From the NCBI RefSeq assembly GCF_016861845.1, contig NZ_BOLV01000001.1:186001-250000 (forward strand): a stretch of 64,000 nt of DNA. The letters are read 5' to 3'. A program made the translations under genes and the position numbers. The notes beneath the pieces were generated by a model, which was not told where the DNA came from, did not search any database, and saw nothing but the letters and a program-made list of their open reading frames with translations. Shown piece after piece: positions 7,606 through 15,990 of this stretch; positions within the stretch are counted from its first letter, which is position 1, and each line of letters opens with the position of its first letter. Source of the stretch: Lacticaseibacillus suilingensis. GTDB lineage: Bacteria; Bacillota; Bacilli; Lactobacillales; Lactobacillaceae.

Positions 7606-8124
7606 ATGGCAACTATTTATATGCGGCAAGGCACACCGGCGGACATTCCGGCGATTATGGGCATCATTGATGACGCCCGCGCGTTTTTGCACGCCCAAGG
7701 CATCAACCAGTGGCAAGGCACCTATCCAGATCAGCCAGCAGTGGAAGCTGATTTAGCCAAAGGCACCAACCGCCTGCTGATTGTGGATGGCCAGGTGGCC
7801 GGTAACGCTAGCCTCCTGGAAGGACCGGACCCGTTCTATGGCAAAATCGATGGCCCCGGTTGGGTCGGCGCTGCGCCTTACATGATGATTCATCGCTTTG
7901 CCGTTTCGGCCAAGATTCGCGGCCAGCATCTCAGTAAATTGTTTATGTCCAATCTCATCACTGAGGCCTATAAGCGCGGGTTTTACGACCTGCGTATCGA
8001 CACCCATGCTCAAAACAAAATCATGCAGCATGTCATTTTAGGCAACGGCTTTGAGTATCGCGGCATTGTCTATCTAGATGAGCCAGTACCAGAACGCAAC
8101 GCGTACCAGTTGTTATTGAAGTAG
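7606..8124 (+). CDS. GNAT-family N-acetyltransferase
   Basis: A 172-residue single-domain GNAT. The acetyl-CoA binding region is about residues 100-125 (MIHRFAVSAKIRGQHLSKLFM, a variant of the R/Q-x-x-G-x-A/G loop), followed by the C-terminal beta-strand/helix with LRIDTHAQNKIMQHVILGNGFEYRG typical of small-molecule acetyltransferases. The substrate is unknown. The start MATIYM at 7606 has TGGAGG 8 bases upstream. It heads a three-gene run with the antiporter (24-base gap) and the HAD phosphatase, ending in a terminator at 9971-10004. Confidence 0.88.
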   Translation: MATIYMRQGTPADIPAIMGIIDDARAFLHAQGINQWQGTYPDQPAVEADLAKGTNRLLIVDGQVAGNASLLEGPDPFYGKIDGPGWVGAAPYMMIHRFAVSAKIRGQHLSKLFMSNLITEAYKRGFYDLRIDTHAQNKIMQHVILGNGFEYRGIVYLDEPVPERNAYQLLLK

Positions 8125-8148
8125 GAATCGACGCAGAAGGGAGCGGCG

Positions 8149-9309
8149 ATGGGGTATTTAGGCGTGTTGGCGTTGATCTTATTAGCAACGCTGCTGCTCA
8201 GTCATTTTAGTTTAAAAATTGGCATTCCCGCCGTGATCGGCGAGCTGGTGGCTGGGATTGTGTTTGGGCCGGCGCTACTGAATTGGATTCAACCCAGCCA
8301 CATGATTAGCGAATTCAGCGAAATCGGCGTGATTGTCCTAATGTTCATCGCTGGGCTGGAAAGCGACCTGACGATGCTCAAGAAATATTTCCGCCCGGCG
8401 GTGCTCGTTGCCGTGATTGGGGTCATCGTCCTTACCGGCGTGATTTTTGCCTTCGCTTCGGCTTGGGGCTTTTCCTCTGTCGCGGCTGCTTTTCTGGGGA
8501 TCACCTATGCCGCCACTTCGGTTTCGATTTCCGTTGAGGTGCTCAAAGAGCTTAACGCCCTCGATAGTAAAAGCGGCGCCACCATTTTAGGCGCGGCAGT
8601 GGTGGATGATATTTTGACGGTGATCATCTTAAGTGTGGCAGTCGGGGTCTTTGGCACCGGCGCTAAGACCGCGGTACCGCTATGGCTGACGCTGATCGAG
8701 CAGGTGCTGTATTTTGGCCTGATTTATCTGGTGGTCAAATGGCTAGCGCCGCTGGTGATGCACCTGGCCCAGCATCTGCTGCCGGTGGCGTCGGTGACGT
8801 TAGGGTCGCTGCTGCTATGTCTAGGTATGGCGTACCTGGCGGATTTGCTGGGGCTGTCAGCGGTGATTGGCGCGTTTTTCGCCGGGGTTGCCGTGAGTGA
8901 AACCAAGTATCGAGCTGAAGTGGACCAAGCGCTGGAAGCGATTGGCTACGGGGTGTTCATTCCGGTGTTCTTCGTGTCGATTGGCCTCAACATGCGGTTT
9001 GTTGGGGTGCTGCACGATTTCTGGTTCATCGTGATTTTGACGGGGTTGGCCTTGCTCACCAAATGGTTGGGCTGCGGTGCTGGCGCCAAGTTCGCGGGGA
9101 TGGCTTGGTCAGATGCCAACATCATCGGCAGCGGCATGGTCAGTCGTGGCGAAATGGCCCTGATTGTCGCTCAAATTGGCTTTGATGCCCACTTGCTCCA
9201 TCGCGATTTTTATTCCAGCGTGATCATTGTGATTGTGCTGACGACGTTGATTGCCCCATTTATGTTGAAAGCTGCGTTGAAGCGGCAAGCAAAGGAGATT
9301 GATGAATGA
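8149..9309 (+). CDS. CPA2-family cation/proton antiporter
   Basis: Integral membrane monovalent cation:proton antiporter (Na+/H+ exchanger domain), 386 residues, with about 11-12 hydrophobic segments covering almost its whole length. It matches the NapA/KefB-type core: the repeated GELVAGIVFGPALLNWI and the ion-site region GAAVVDDILTVIILS, with the paired aspartates that carry protons in electrogenic antiporters. There is no C-terminal TrkA-N domain, so it is the short form. ATG at 8149 after GGGAGCG. The stop overlaps the ATG of the HAD gene (ATGA), showing translational coupling. Likely role: sodium, potassium or pH homeostasis. Confidence 0.9.
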   Translation: MGYLGVLALILLATLLLSHFSLKIGIPAVIGELVAGIVFGPALLNWIQPSHMISEFSEIGVIVLMFIAGLESDLTMLKKYFRPAVLVAVIGVIVLTGVIFAFASAWGFSSVAAAFLGITYAATSVSISVEVLKELNALDSKSGATILGAAVVDDILTVIILSVAVGVFGTGAKTAVPLWLTLIEQVLYFGLIYLVVKWLAPLVMHLAQHLLPVASVTLGSLLLCLGMAYLADLLGLSAVIGAFFAGVAVSETKYRAEVDQALEAIGYGVFIPVFFVSIGLNMRFVGVLHDFWFIVILTGLALLTKWLGCGAGAKFAGMAWSDANIIGSGMVSRGEMALIVAQIGFDAHLLHRDFYSSVIIVIVLTTLIAPFMLKAALKRQAKEIDE

Positions 9310-9962
9310 AGTCCCTGTTTTTTGATTTTGATGGTACGATTGCGAATTCCGAAAAAGGGATTATCGATAGTATTCACTACATGATTGATGCCATGCACTT
9401 GCCGCAACTCGATGATGCGACGTACCGCAACTTTATTGGTCCGTCGCTCACCACCAGTATGAACAAATACTACCCAGCCTTGAGTGCTGCAGAAGTGACG
9501 CGCACGATTGGCTATTACCAGGAACACTATCAAGTTGAGGGCATCTTTGAGCTCAGCCTTTATCCTGGTGTGACTAAAGCGCTGGATCAACTGCGGCTGG
9601 CTGGCTATCAGCTCAATGTCGCTTCTGCCAAGCCAGAGCCCATGATCAAGCGAATCGCTGAGCACTTTGACCTGAATCAGTATTTCTCAGGCTTGTATGG
9701 CGCGACGCTGGATGAGCGGATTCGGTCGTCGAAAACCGCGGTGTTGGAATACGCCATTGCTTCTGCGAACGCGGATCCGGCGCGTAGTGTGATGATTGGC
9801 GACCGCGATACCGATATGATTGGCGGCGAAAACAATCATGTCAAAACCCTCGGCGTGACTTATGGCTTCGGCGACGCGCAAGAGCTCAACGGCGCCCACG
9901 CCATGGCGCTGGTCGCCAGTCCGAGTGAATTACCAGCAGGGGTCGCCCAATTGCTCGCTTAG
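9306..9962 (+). CDS. HAD-superfamily hydrolase (phosphoglycolate phosphatase-like)
   Basis: Soluble HAD phosphatase, 218 residues, subclass I cap. Motif I DFDGTIANS (nucleophile and acid Asp near residues 7 and 9), motif II in LNVASAKPE, motif III lysine in the SSKTAVLEY region, and motif IV GDRDTDMIGG. This is the pattern of GpH/PpaX-like phosphatases; the natural substrate cannot be told. It overlaps the antiporter stop by four bases and is the last gene of the operon. Confidence 0.88.
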   Translation: MKSLFFDFDGTIANSEKGIIDSIHYMIDAMHLPQLDDATYRNFIGPSLTTSMNKYYPALSAAEVTRTIGYYQEHYQVEGIFELSLYPGVTKALDQLRLAGYQLNVASAKPEPMIKRIAEHFDLNQYFSGLYGATLDERIRSSKTAVLEYAIASANADPARSVMIGDRDTDMIGGENNHVKTLGVTYGFGDAQELNGAHAMALVASPSELPAGVAQLLA

Positions 9963-9970
9963 GCCAAACG

Positions 9971-10004
9971 AAAGCCGCATCCTCCCAAACCGGATGCGGC
10001 TTTC
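9971..10004. terminator. Bidirectional terminator between HAD gene and marR pseudogene
   Basis: AAAGCCGCATCC (9971-9982) pairs exactly with GGATGCGGCTTT (9992-10003). It serves the plus-strand operon and the minus-strand gene that ends at 10011. Confidence 0.9.
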
Positions 10005-10010
10005 TTGTGC

Positions 10011-10453
10011 TTATTTGGTGGTTTGCGCCGGCGTATCTAACAGTAATTCACTGGCGGTTTGAAGCATCGTCAGCAGGTCCAAAAGTTTCTGCTCGCCCAT
10101 GATCGCCACCCAACGATCAAATTCGGCCTTGCTCAAGGCACTGGCCTGCGCTTCGACCCGTTTGCCCAGTGGGGTCAGTTGGAGCAGCCGGCGGCGGTGA
10201 TCGCCATTATCAGAGGCCTGAGTCACATAGCCTAGGTCGCGCAGCACCCGCAGCTGGCGGGCTTGGTAACTTGACGCTTGGCCACAATATCAGTCAGTGT
10301 GGCCACCTCATGAGTCGCCAAATCGTTCAGAATCTGGTATTGTTCAAAAGATAACCGAAATTGAGTCAACGGTTTGGAAATTTCGGTTTCGATATGTTTG
10401 ATCGTCGTGAAGTAAATATTAATGAACTCGCGGCGTAGTCTTTGTTCTTCCAT
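10011..10453 (-). pseudogene. MarR-family regulator split by a frameshift
   Basis: Two minus-strand frames together make one MarR protein of about 147 residues. The N-terminal part (from ATG 10453, AAGGAG upstream, MEEQRLRREF) covers the dimer helix and the start of the winged helix, and its frame reaches a TAG soon after TLTDIVAKRQVTK. The C-terminal part resumes in another frame as RQLRVLRDLGYV...DHRRRLLQLTPLGK, the wing and terminal helix. The break falls near 10260-10270 in a CCCGCC-rich stretch and fits loss of one base. It may be a true pseudogene or an assembly error. It is divergent from the alpha/beta hydrolase gene, its likely target, with a palindrome (10485-10507) in between. Confidence 0.8.
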
Positions 10454-10484
10454 ACCCATGCTCCTTATTGTCTCGATACCGTTA

Positions 10485-10507
10485 GTCTATCTCAAATAAC
10501 GATAGAC
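10485..10507. promoter_or_regulatory. Candidate operator between the marR pseudogene and the hydrolase gene
   Basis: GTCTATC (10485-10491) and GATAGAC (10501-10507) form a perfect inverted repeat with a 9-base spacer, in the only gap between the divergent genes. Such a palindrome beside a MarR-type gene is the expected operator layout. If the regulator is truly broken, the site may no longer be occupied. Confidence 0.5.
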
Positions 10508-10553
10508 GCCAAACCTTTCCCGTGCCAATATAGATAAAATAGGGGGCCGAAAT

Positions 10554-11474
10554 TTGAAACGAAAATGGACAATCATCTTAACCACTTTGGGGATGGTCAT
10601 TTGTGGCGGCTTGGCCGGCGCTTCGCTTTATTTTTACCAATTTGCCTTTGTGCCTAGTCGCAAGACCTTTTTGAGCCATACCACCAGCCCGGCGGTGGCC
10701 AAGGCGCAACACTGGCTCGCCCAGACGACCAAAACCACCTGGCATCAAACGACCCCAGACGGCTTAAAGCTAGTGGCGGATTACGTCCCAGCGGCCAAGT
10801 CGACGCTGAAAACAGTGGTGGTGGCGCATGGCTACATGGGTACCAAAGAAAAAATGGCCCGCCAAATCAAGCTGTTTCATGACGCTGGCTTTAATGTGCT
10901 GGCGCCAGATGATCGCGGTCATGGCCAGTCGACCGGTAACACGATTGGCTACGGCTACCAAGACCGCGGCGACTACCTGCGTTGGCTAAACCAAGTGATT
11001 AAGCGGGTCGGTCGGCATAGCCAAATTGCGTTGTATGGCGAGTCCATGGGCGGCGCCACGGTGATGTACCTCAGCGGCGAACAGCTGCCCAGTCAGGTCA
11101 AAGTCATTGTCGAAGACTGCGGCTATACCAGCATCATGGATGAGCTGGCCGCGCAAGCCAAAGCAATGTATAACCTGCCGCGCTATCCACTGGTGCCGAC
11201 CGTCGCTTTGACGGCTAGTCTGAAGGCAAAATACAATGTGTTCCAGGCGTCAACGATTGCGGCCTTGCATCACAACACCCGGCCGATTTTCTTCATTCAC
11301 GGCGCCCAAGACAACTTCGTGCCCACGGCGATGGTGCATCGCGAGTATGCGGCTACCAGCGCACCAAAAAAGCTCTGGGTGGTCCCGAAAGCCGGACACG
11401 CCCAGAGCTTGGCCAAAGCGCCAGCCGAGTACCGACAGCGCGTGATTGGCTGGATTGATCGTTATTTCGCCTGA
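10554..11474 (+). CDS. Membrane-anchored alpha/beta hydrolase
   Basis: A 306-residue serine hydrolase with an N-terminal hydrophobic segment (residues about 6-30) that serves as a signal anchor, so the catalytic domain is probably extracellular. Motifs: VVAHGYMG (oxyanion region, about 95), nucleophile elbow LYGESMGG (about 164), the acid in the FIHGAQDNFVP strand, and histidine in PKAGHAQS (about 284). It resembles the YqkD/DUF1749-like hydrolases of lactobacilli; substrate unknown. The start is a TTG at 10554, chosen because AGGGGG lies 8 bases upstream and no ATG fits. Its last 13 bases overlap nrdI, which is convergent. Confidence 0.87.
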   Translation: MKRKWTIILTTLGMVICGGLAGASLYFYQFAFVPSRKTFLSHTTSPAVAKAQHWLAQTTKTTWHQTTPDGLKLVADYVPAAKSTLKTVVVAHGYMGTKEKMARQIKLFHDAGFNVLAPDDRGHGQSTGNTIGYGYQDRGDYLRWLNQVIKRVGRHSQIALYGESMGGATVMYLSGEQLPSQVKVIVEDCGYTSIMDELAAQAKAMYNLPRYPLVPTVALTASLKAKYNVFQASTIAALHHNTRPIFFIHGAQDNFVPTAMVHREYAATSAPKKLWVVPKAGHAQSLAKAPAEYRQRVIGWIDRYFA

Positions 11475-11926
11475 TCAGCCTGGCTGGTTTGCACCAAGAT
11501 TTCATAGATTCGCTTGGCATCCACGGCGTTACCGCGCAGTTCATAGTCCGCTAAAAACGGTACGTCGAACTCCCGGCAGTATTCCTTGGCGGTTAAGCAG
11601 TATTGTTCGTTGAAGTTACGATTGCCTGAGCCAATGATCCCGCGACACCACGCGGCATTGCCGGGTTCGCGCATGTAATCACCCATGGCGGTGGTCATCA
11701 GTTCATTGAAGCCATTATCGATGCCATTGCCGCCATCCAGGTAGGTGGGAATCATCACAAAATAAGGCGCAGTTTCACCTTCAGCCTGCGAGGCGTCTGA
11801 GATTTCCGTTAAGTGAATCAGCGGTTGCGCGGAATCGACCTCATGCTGGGCTTCAGCATAATGAGTCAAACGCTGGGCGAAGGCGCGGGTGTTACCGGAA
11901 ATTGAAATGTACAGTAAGTTGATCAT
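11462..11926 (-). CDS. nrdI: Flavodoxin NrdI (class Ib ribonucleotide reductase activator)
   Basis: FMN protein of 154 residues that supplies oxidant to assemble the Mn(III)2-tyrosyl cofactor of NrdF. The FMN phosphate loop is at the N-terminus (YISISGNTRAFAQRL), the second FMN loop includes PTYLDGGNGIDNG, and the IIGSGNRNFNEQYCLTAKEYC block is diagnostic for NrdI. The nrdEF partners are not in the window, so it is encoded apart from them. The ATG at 11926 follows AGGGAGA. Convergent 13-base overlap with the hydrolase gene. Confidence 0.9.
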   Translation of the reverse strand: MINLLYISISGNTRAFAQRLTHYAEAQHEVDSAQPLIHLTEISDASQAEGETAPYFVMIPTYLDGGNGIDNGFNELMTTAMGDYMREPGNAAWCRGIIGSGNRNFNEQYCLTAKEYCREFDVPFLADYELRGNAVDAKRIYEILVQTSQADQAK

Positions 11927-12108
11927 GAAGGGAGACTCCTTTGCGGCGGCGGTCGATGGCGACTGCCGCTTTTCGTTACGCTAACTGTACCACGAAATCG
12001 GCTACTACTGGTAGTGCCGTTTTAACTGGTGAGATACCAGATGCAGTACGCCGTCCGGTCGCAGAATCGCGGTGGTTCGGGTATAATGGGAGAAACGGAG
12101 GCACACAC

Positions 12109-13017
12109 ATGCGAGGAAAATACACAGGGGTCAGTCGCGGCTGGCTGGGGTTATTCAGTTTAATCTATACGGTGCTCCTGATCGTATTTGGGGTGGGCCT
12201 CAGCTTTGCGCTGACTTTTGGCCGGGAAACGCAAATGCGACGGGCCCTCACCAACTCGGCGAGCCTGACCAGTTTTCAGCAGACCATCACGGCCTCGGCG
12301 GTCAAGGTGGAAACCGGCGCTGATTTGCCGGTAGCCCCGCAAGGCAACCTCGTGACGAAGACGACGCTGGCCCGCGGCTTGCGCACCGGACTGGCGGTCA
12401 GCGCCAACTTTGGCCAGGTGCCACAAACAAGCAAAGCGATTGACTGGTCATTTATCAGTACCGATCCGGATTCTGCGAGCAAGCTGACGTTAGCGCCGCT
12501 GCTGAAAGAAATCGATCAGCGGACCGCCGCCTCATTGCAAAAGCAAGGGCAAGCCTATCCGGCCGCGATTCGGACCCAGGTGAAGGCCGCGGTGCAGGAA
12601 CATTTTGACAAGGTCATTCTGGATACCATGATGGCGCATGGCATTGGGCTAGCCTACCCGATGTTCGCGCTATTTAGCCAAACCGCGGCGATTGTTGGCG
12701 GCATTTTGGCGGCGGCGGTGCTGCTGGTCATGCGCGCCGTCAGTCACAGCTGGGCGCGGTGGCTGCGAGTTAGTGGCCGGATTACTTACCTGATTGCCTT
12801 GCTAGCTGGGCTGGGCGCCTTGCTCGCGGCGCTCCCAGCGTTTGCGCCTTACATTAAGCTCAGCGGCGTTGGCACGCCGGTTATTCTCCAAATGCAGGCC
12901 CAGTTTGTGCCGGTGTGGCAGCATGTCGCCGGAATTGTGGCGATTGTGGGCTTAGTGATGGCCGGTTTGGGGCAGCTGCTGCGGCTGCGTGAGAAGCGCA
13001 CGCCGGCGGCAAATTAA
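12109..13017 (+). CDS. Multi-pass membrane protein of unknown function, 302 aa
   Basis: Not recognised. One N-terminal membrane segment (about residues 10-36), an outside domain of about 130 residues rich in Ala/Thr/Gln, then three C-terminal membrane segments and a basic tail. This topology is common to lactobacillus envelope proteins of unknown role. ATG at 12109 (MRGKYTG) follows GGAGG by 7 bases; a TATAAT -10 element lies at 12082-12087. The same frame is open back to 11941, but that part has no ribosome site and lies upstream of the promoter. It is followed at once by the promoter of the T-box leader. Confidence 0.75.
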   Translation: MRGKYTGVSRGWLGLFSLIYTVLLIVFGVGLSFALTFGRETQMRRALTNSASLTSFQQTITASAVKVETGADLPVAPQGNLVTKTTLARGLRTGLAVSANFGQVPQTSKAIDWSFISTDPDSASKLTLAPLLKEIDQRTAASLQKQGQAYPAAIRTQVKAAVQEHFDKVILDTMMAHGIGLAYPMFALFSQTAAIVGGILAAAVLLVMRAVSHSWARWLRVSGRITYLIALLAGLGALLAALPAFAPYIKLSGVGTPVILQMQAQFVPVWQHVAGIVAIVGLVMAGLGQLLRLREKRTPAAN

Positions 13018-13026
13018 AAAAGGATG

Positions 13027-13055
13027 TTGACATTATGAGAGCAAGGCCATAAGAT
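13027..13055 (+). promoter_or_regulatory. Promoter of the T-box leader
   Basis: TTGACA (13027-13032), 17-base spacer, TAAGAT (13050-13055). It starts 10 bases after the preceding stop codon and places the RNA start near 13062. Confidence 0.8.
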
Positions 13056-13061
13056 GACCTT

Positions 13062-13319
13062 ATTCATATCACGTGCTTTGCGGAGAAGAGAGCCATGGCG
13101 CGACGGACAGAGAACCCGGTTGGTGAGAAAGGGGCCGTCGTTAATTGGTGAAAATGAGCTCCAAATAGCTGACCTCCAGTTCACGCTGCTGGTCCGATTG
13201 CGGTCGTTACCCCGCCGAGTATCAACAGGTACTTAAGCCGAGCTTGGCTCGGGAACAAGGGTGGCACCGCGACTTTTCGCCCCTTGATTTGGCATTTTGC
13301 CGAATCAAGGGGCTTTTTT
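13062..13319 (+). promoter_or_regulatory. T-box riboswitch leader of the metE-like gene
   Basis: Senses uncharged tRNA and allows readthrough into the downstream gene when the amino acid is short. The diagnostic T-box AGGGTGGCACCGCG is at 13258-13271. The upper Stem I signature (GACAGAGA ... GGTTGGTGAGAA) lies at about 13101-13130, and the specifier-side strand GTGAAAATGAG at about 13148-13158. The terminator pairs 13279-13289 with 13303-13313, followed by six T. Reading ATG (13154-13156) gives Met, which fits the gene; reading the triplet directly after GAA gives AAT (Asn). The acceptor-sensing bases TGGC predict a tRNA with G at position 73, unlike typical tRNA-Met. The class is certain; the tRNA partner is not fully settled. 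Confidence 0.95.
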
Positions 13320-13355
13320 CATGCCAACACGTGGTTCATCAAGGAGGAAATCATC

Positions 13356-14483
13356 ATGACTGCACAAACCGATACCATTCCATTCACCGCCGATTTAGTC
13401 GGCTCACTACTGCGCCCGCAAACCCTCAAAGACGCCCAAGCCGCCTTGGCCGCCGGCGACATCACCGCCGCTGAGGCCCTGGCGGTGCAGCATCAGGAGA
13501 TCAAGCGCATCGTTGATCAGCAGGTGGCGTTAGGCTTCAAAGCTGTCACCGATGGCGAATTTTCACGCCAGTATTGGCACCTAGACTTCTTGTGGGGCCT
13601 CAATGGCGTCGATGAAATTCAGCATGCCACCTACGAGCATAACTTCAAAGGTGATATCAACGCCGCAGCAAATGTCACCTTAACCGGTAAAATCAGCTAC
13701 AACCCAGACCATCCGTTCTTTGCCGCCTTCAGCTATCTGCAATCGATTGTACCGGCAGGCGTGCTGGCCAAGCAGACTATTCCGAGCCCGGCGCTGTTGT
13801 TCCGCGATCACCGCAGCGACCACTGGGCCAAGTATTACGCCACCATTGCCGATTACGAAGCCGCCGTGGTGGCCGCTTATGTGGCGACCATTCAGCATTT
13901 TTATGACCTGGGCTGCCGCTACTTGCAAATTGATGACACGAACTGGGCGTTTCTGATTCAAAACCTGCGGGAAAATGAGCATGATGAAGCCGCCAAACAG
14001 CCTTATGTGGAACTGGCGGAGCGCGCGCATCGGGTGCTGGCGGCGATTTTACCGCAGCTGCCCAAGGATTTGACGGTGACGTCGCATATTTGCCGCGGCA
14101 ACTTCCAGTCGACTTACCTGTTTGCTGGCGGCTATCAGTACGTGGCGGATTACATTAAGGACTTGCCATACGCTGGGCTGTTCTTGGAGTATGACAACGA
14201 CCGCGCCGGGGACTTTACGCCGCTGGCTAAGCTGTGGAATCATGATGAGCATAAGCGCATTGTGCTCGGGCTAGTCACCTCCAAGTTTGCTGAGTTGGAA
14301 GACCCAGCCGCGATTAAGGCGCGCATTCAGGCGGCAACGGCATTTGTGCCGCTGGATCATCTCGCCTTATCCACTCAGTGCGGCTTTGCCTCAACGGCGG
14401 AAGGTAACAAGGTGACCGAAGCGCAGCAATGGGCCAAGCTCAAATTAGTGCAAGAAATTGCCGCCGAGGTTTGGGCCAAGTAG
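13356..14483 (+). CDS. MetE-like cobalamin-independent methionine synthase (core domain, YxjG/YxjH type)
   Basis: Methyltransferase of 375 residues equal to the C-terminal catalytic half of MetE, thought to methylate homocysteine (or a related thiol) to methionine. All four zinc ligands of the family are visible: His and Cys in HICRGNF (about residue 248-250), Glu in LEYDND (about 276), and Cys in STQCGFAS (about 346). The N-terminus has the DLVGSLLRP start typical of the YxjG/YxjH group. It lacks the N-terminal folate-gripping half of full MetE, as usual in this group. ATG at 13356 follows AAGGAGG by 8 bases. It is controlled by the T-box leader and followed 42 bases later by luxS, linking it to the activated-methyl cycle. 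Confidence 0.9.
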   Translation: MTAQTDTIPFTADLVGSLLRPQTLKDAQAALAAGDITAAEALAVQHQEIKRIVDQQVALGFKAVTDGEFSRQYWHLDFLWGLNGVDEIQHATYEHNFKGDINAAANVTLTGKISYNPDHPFFAAFSYLQSIVPAGVLAKQTIPSPALLFRDHRSDHWAKYYATIADYEAAVVAAYVATIQHFYDLGCRYLQIDDTNWAFLIQNLRENEHDEAAKQPYVELAERAHRVLAAILPQLPKDLTVTSHICRGNFQSTYLFAGGYQYVADYIKDLPYAGLFLEYDNDRAGDFTPLAKLWNHDEHKRIVLGLVTSKFAELEDPAAIKARIQAATAFVPLDHLALSTQCGFASTAEGNKVTEAQQWAKLKLVQEIAAEVWAK

Positions 14484-14525
14484 CGTTACACTAGAAGTAA
14501 CAGGAGAATAAGGAGGAATTTTCAC

Positions 14526-14999
14526 ATGGCAAAAGTTGAAAGTTTTACGTTGGATCACACAAAAGTGAAGGCCCCTTATGTGCGGCTGATTACCGAGGAA
14601 CACGGACCTCAAGGGGATGTCATTTCCAATTATGACTTGCGGTTGGTCCAGCCCAACCAAGCGGCCATCGATACGGCCGGCTTGCACACCATCGAACACT
14701 TGCTGGCGAGCTTGTTGCGCGACCGGCTGGATGGCGTGATTGACTGTTCACCCTTTGGCTGCCGCACTGGTTTTCATTTGATTACCTGGGGCACCCACAG
14801 CACCACCGAAGTCGCTAAGGCTTTGAAATCAAGTCTTGAAGCCATTGCTAACGACATCACTTGGGCTGATGTGCCAGGCACGACCATCGAGTCCTGCGGG
14901 AACTACAAGGATCACAGCCTCTTTTCCGCTAAGGAATGGGCGAAGTTGATTCTGAGCCGAGGGATTTCCGACCAACCGTTTGAACGGCATGAGGTTTAA
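14526..14999 (+). CDS. luxS: S-ribosylhomocysteine lyase LuxS
   Basis: Cleaves S-ribosylhomocysteine to homocysteine and DPD, the precursor of autoinducer 2. At 157 residues it has standard length. Metal ligands: His54 and His58 in HTIEH and Cys124 in ESCGNYKDH; the catalytic Cys is in FGCRTGF (residue 79). AAGGAGG lies 9 bases before the ATG. Homocysteine made here is the substrate of the upstream methionine synthase, and no terminator separates the two genes, so both are probably under the T-box. Confidence 0.97.
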   Translation: MAKVESFTLDHTKVKAPYVRLITEEHGPQGDVISNYDLRLVQPNQAAIDTAGLHTIEHLLASLLRDRLDGVIDCSPFGCRTGFHLITWGTHSTTEVAKALKSSLEAIANDITWADVPGTTIESCGNYKDHSLFSAKEWAKLILSRGISDQPFERHEV

Positions 15000-15016
15000 G
15001 GTAGGTCATTAGAATC

Positions 15017-15056
15017 AAAACAGCGCTTCGCTCGCACCATGAGCGAAGCGCTGTTT
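15017..15056. terminator. Terminator after luxS
   Basis: AAAACAGCGCTTCGCTC (15017-15033) pairs with GAGCGAAGCGCTGTTT (15041-15056). It is symmetric and also serves the convergent HAD gene. Confidence 0.9.
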
Positions 15057-15068
15057 GCGTTAGGCGGA

Positions 15069-15884
15069 CTAAGCTTTGCCACCGAAGAAGTCATCAAGAA
15101 AGACCGCGACGCCATCATGATCGATGTCGAGGGTATGAAACTTGGTTGCGGCTTTGACTTCGGCGTTGGCGTTGCCCATGGCGACACCGTAATGCACCGT
15201 GGTCAACATTTCCAAGTCATTGCTACCGTCGCCAAAGGCCATCGTGCGCGCCATGGGCTGGTTAAGCCGCTCACAGACCCGCAAAATCGCGGTGGCTTTG
15301 TTGATGCCGTGGCCGGTAATTTCGATGTTGTCCGGCGATGAGCTGGAGGTATCGATATCTTGGACTTGCGCCATGGCGACGCGCGCCTTGGCCAAGTTGG
15401 CCGGGTCTTGATCGAAGGCAATCGCGTTGATAATCCGATCGGCCCAGCGTTTAAGTTGCTCCACCGAGTCAATGGCGACGTAATGGTTGGGGTCTTCGCC
15501 AGCAATGCGCACCTGACTATCTTCAGAGATGCCTTTGGTCATCGGCCGCAGATACAGCACCTGAGATTGGGTGAAAAAGTATTGCGGCAGCTGATATTCA
15601 TGCGCTACCCGGTAGATTCCTTCTAGCGCCCGGGGGGTGAGATGCTGCACGTACAGCTTTTCATCCACGCGGCTGATGGTGCCATTGGAGCAAATGATGT
15701 CCAAATCCGGTCCGATGCGATCCGCCATTTCGGTGGCAGAAAACAGCGGTCGGCCGCTGGCGATGAAGAAACGATGCCCTTGCGCGCGGTACTTGGCAAT
15801 GGTATCCACCGTGCGTTTGGAGGGATACTGACTGGGCCCGACAATGGTGTTGTCGATGTCCATAAAAATGGCATAAGGCGACAT
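15069..15884 (-). CDS. Cof-type HAD hydrolase
   Basis: Soluble sugar-phosphate or FMN phosphatase-like protein of the Cof subfamily (class IIB cap), 271 residues. Motif I is FMDIDNTIVG (nucleophile Asp near residue 9), motif II FFIASGRP (near 41), and the C-terminal motif MAFGDGSNDLEML (near 213) is typical of Cof proteins. The substrate is unpredictable in this family. AAGGAAGG precedes the ATG at 15884. Monocistronic, convergent with luxS. Confidence 0.92.
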   Translation of the reverse strand: MSPYAIFMDIDNTIVGPSQYPSKRTVDTIAKYRAQGHRFFIASGRPLFSATEMADRIGPDLDIICSNGTISRVDEKLYVQHLTPRALEGIYRVAHEYQLPQYFFTQSQVLYLRPMTKGISEDSQVRIAGEDPNHYVAIDSVEQLKRWADRIINAIAFDQDPANLAKARVAMAQVQDIDTSSSSPDNIEITGHGINKATAILRVCERLNQPMARTMAFGDGSNDLEMLTTVHYGVAMGNANAEVKAATKFHTLDIDHDGVAVFLDDFFGGKA

Positions 15885-15957
15885 AGTGACCTTCCTTTTT
15901 CCGTGATTAGCTTCAGTCTAAGCGTTTTCACAGACAGGAACAAGGGCTTTTAGGTAA

Positions 15958-15986
15958 TAAAAAAAGCGGTGCTGCCACCGCTTTTC
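15958..15986 (-). terminator. Terminator of the MFS gene ending at 15991
   Basis: AAGCGGTG and CACCGCTT arms around GCTGC, with a T-run on the minus strand (A-run at 15958-15965 on the plus strand). Confidence 0.85.
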
Positions 15987-15990
15987 AATC

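Noticed and set aside
11941-12108. Longer start for the 302-aa membrane protein
   Set aside because: The extra region lies upstream of the TATAAT at 12082 and has no ribosome site; GGAGG marks the ATG at 12109.
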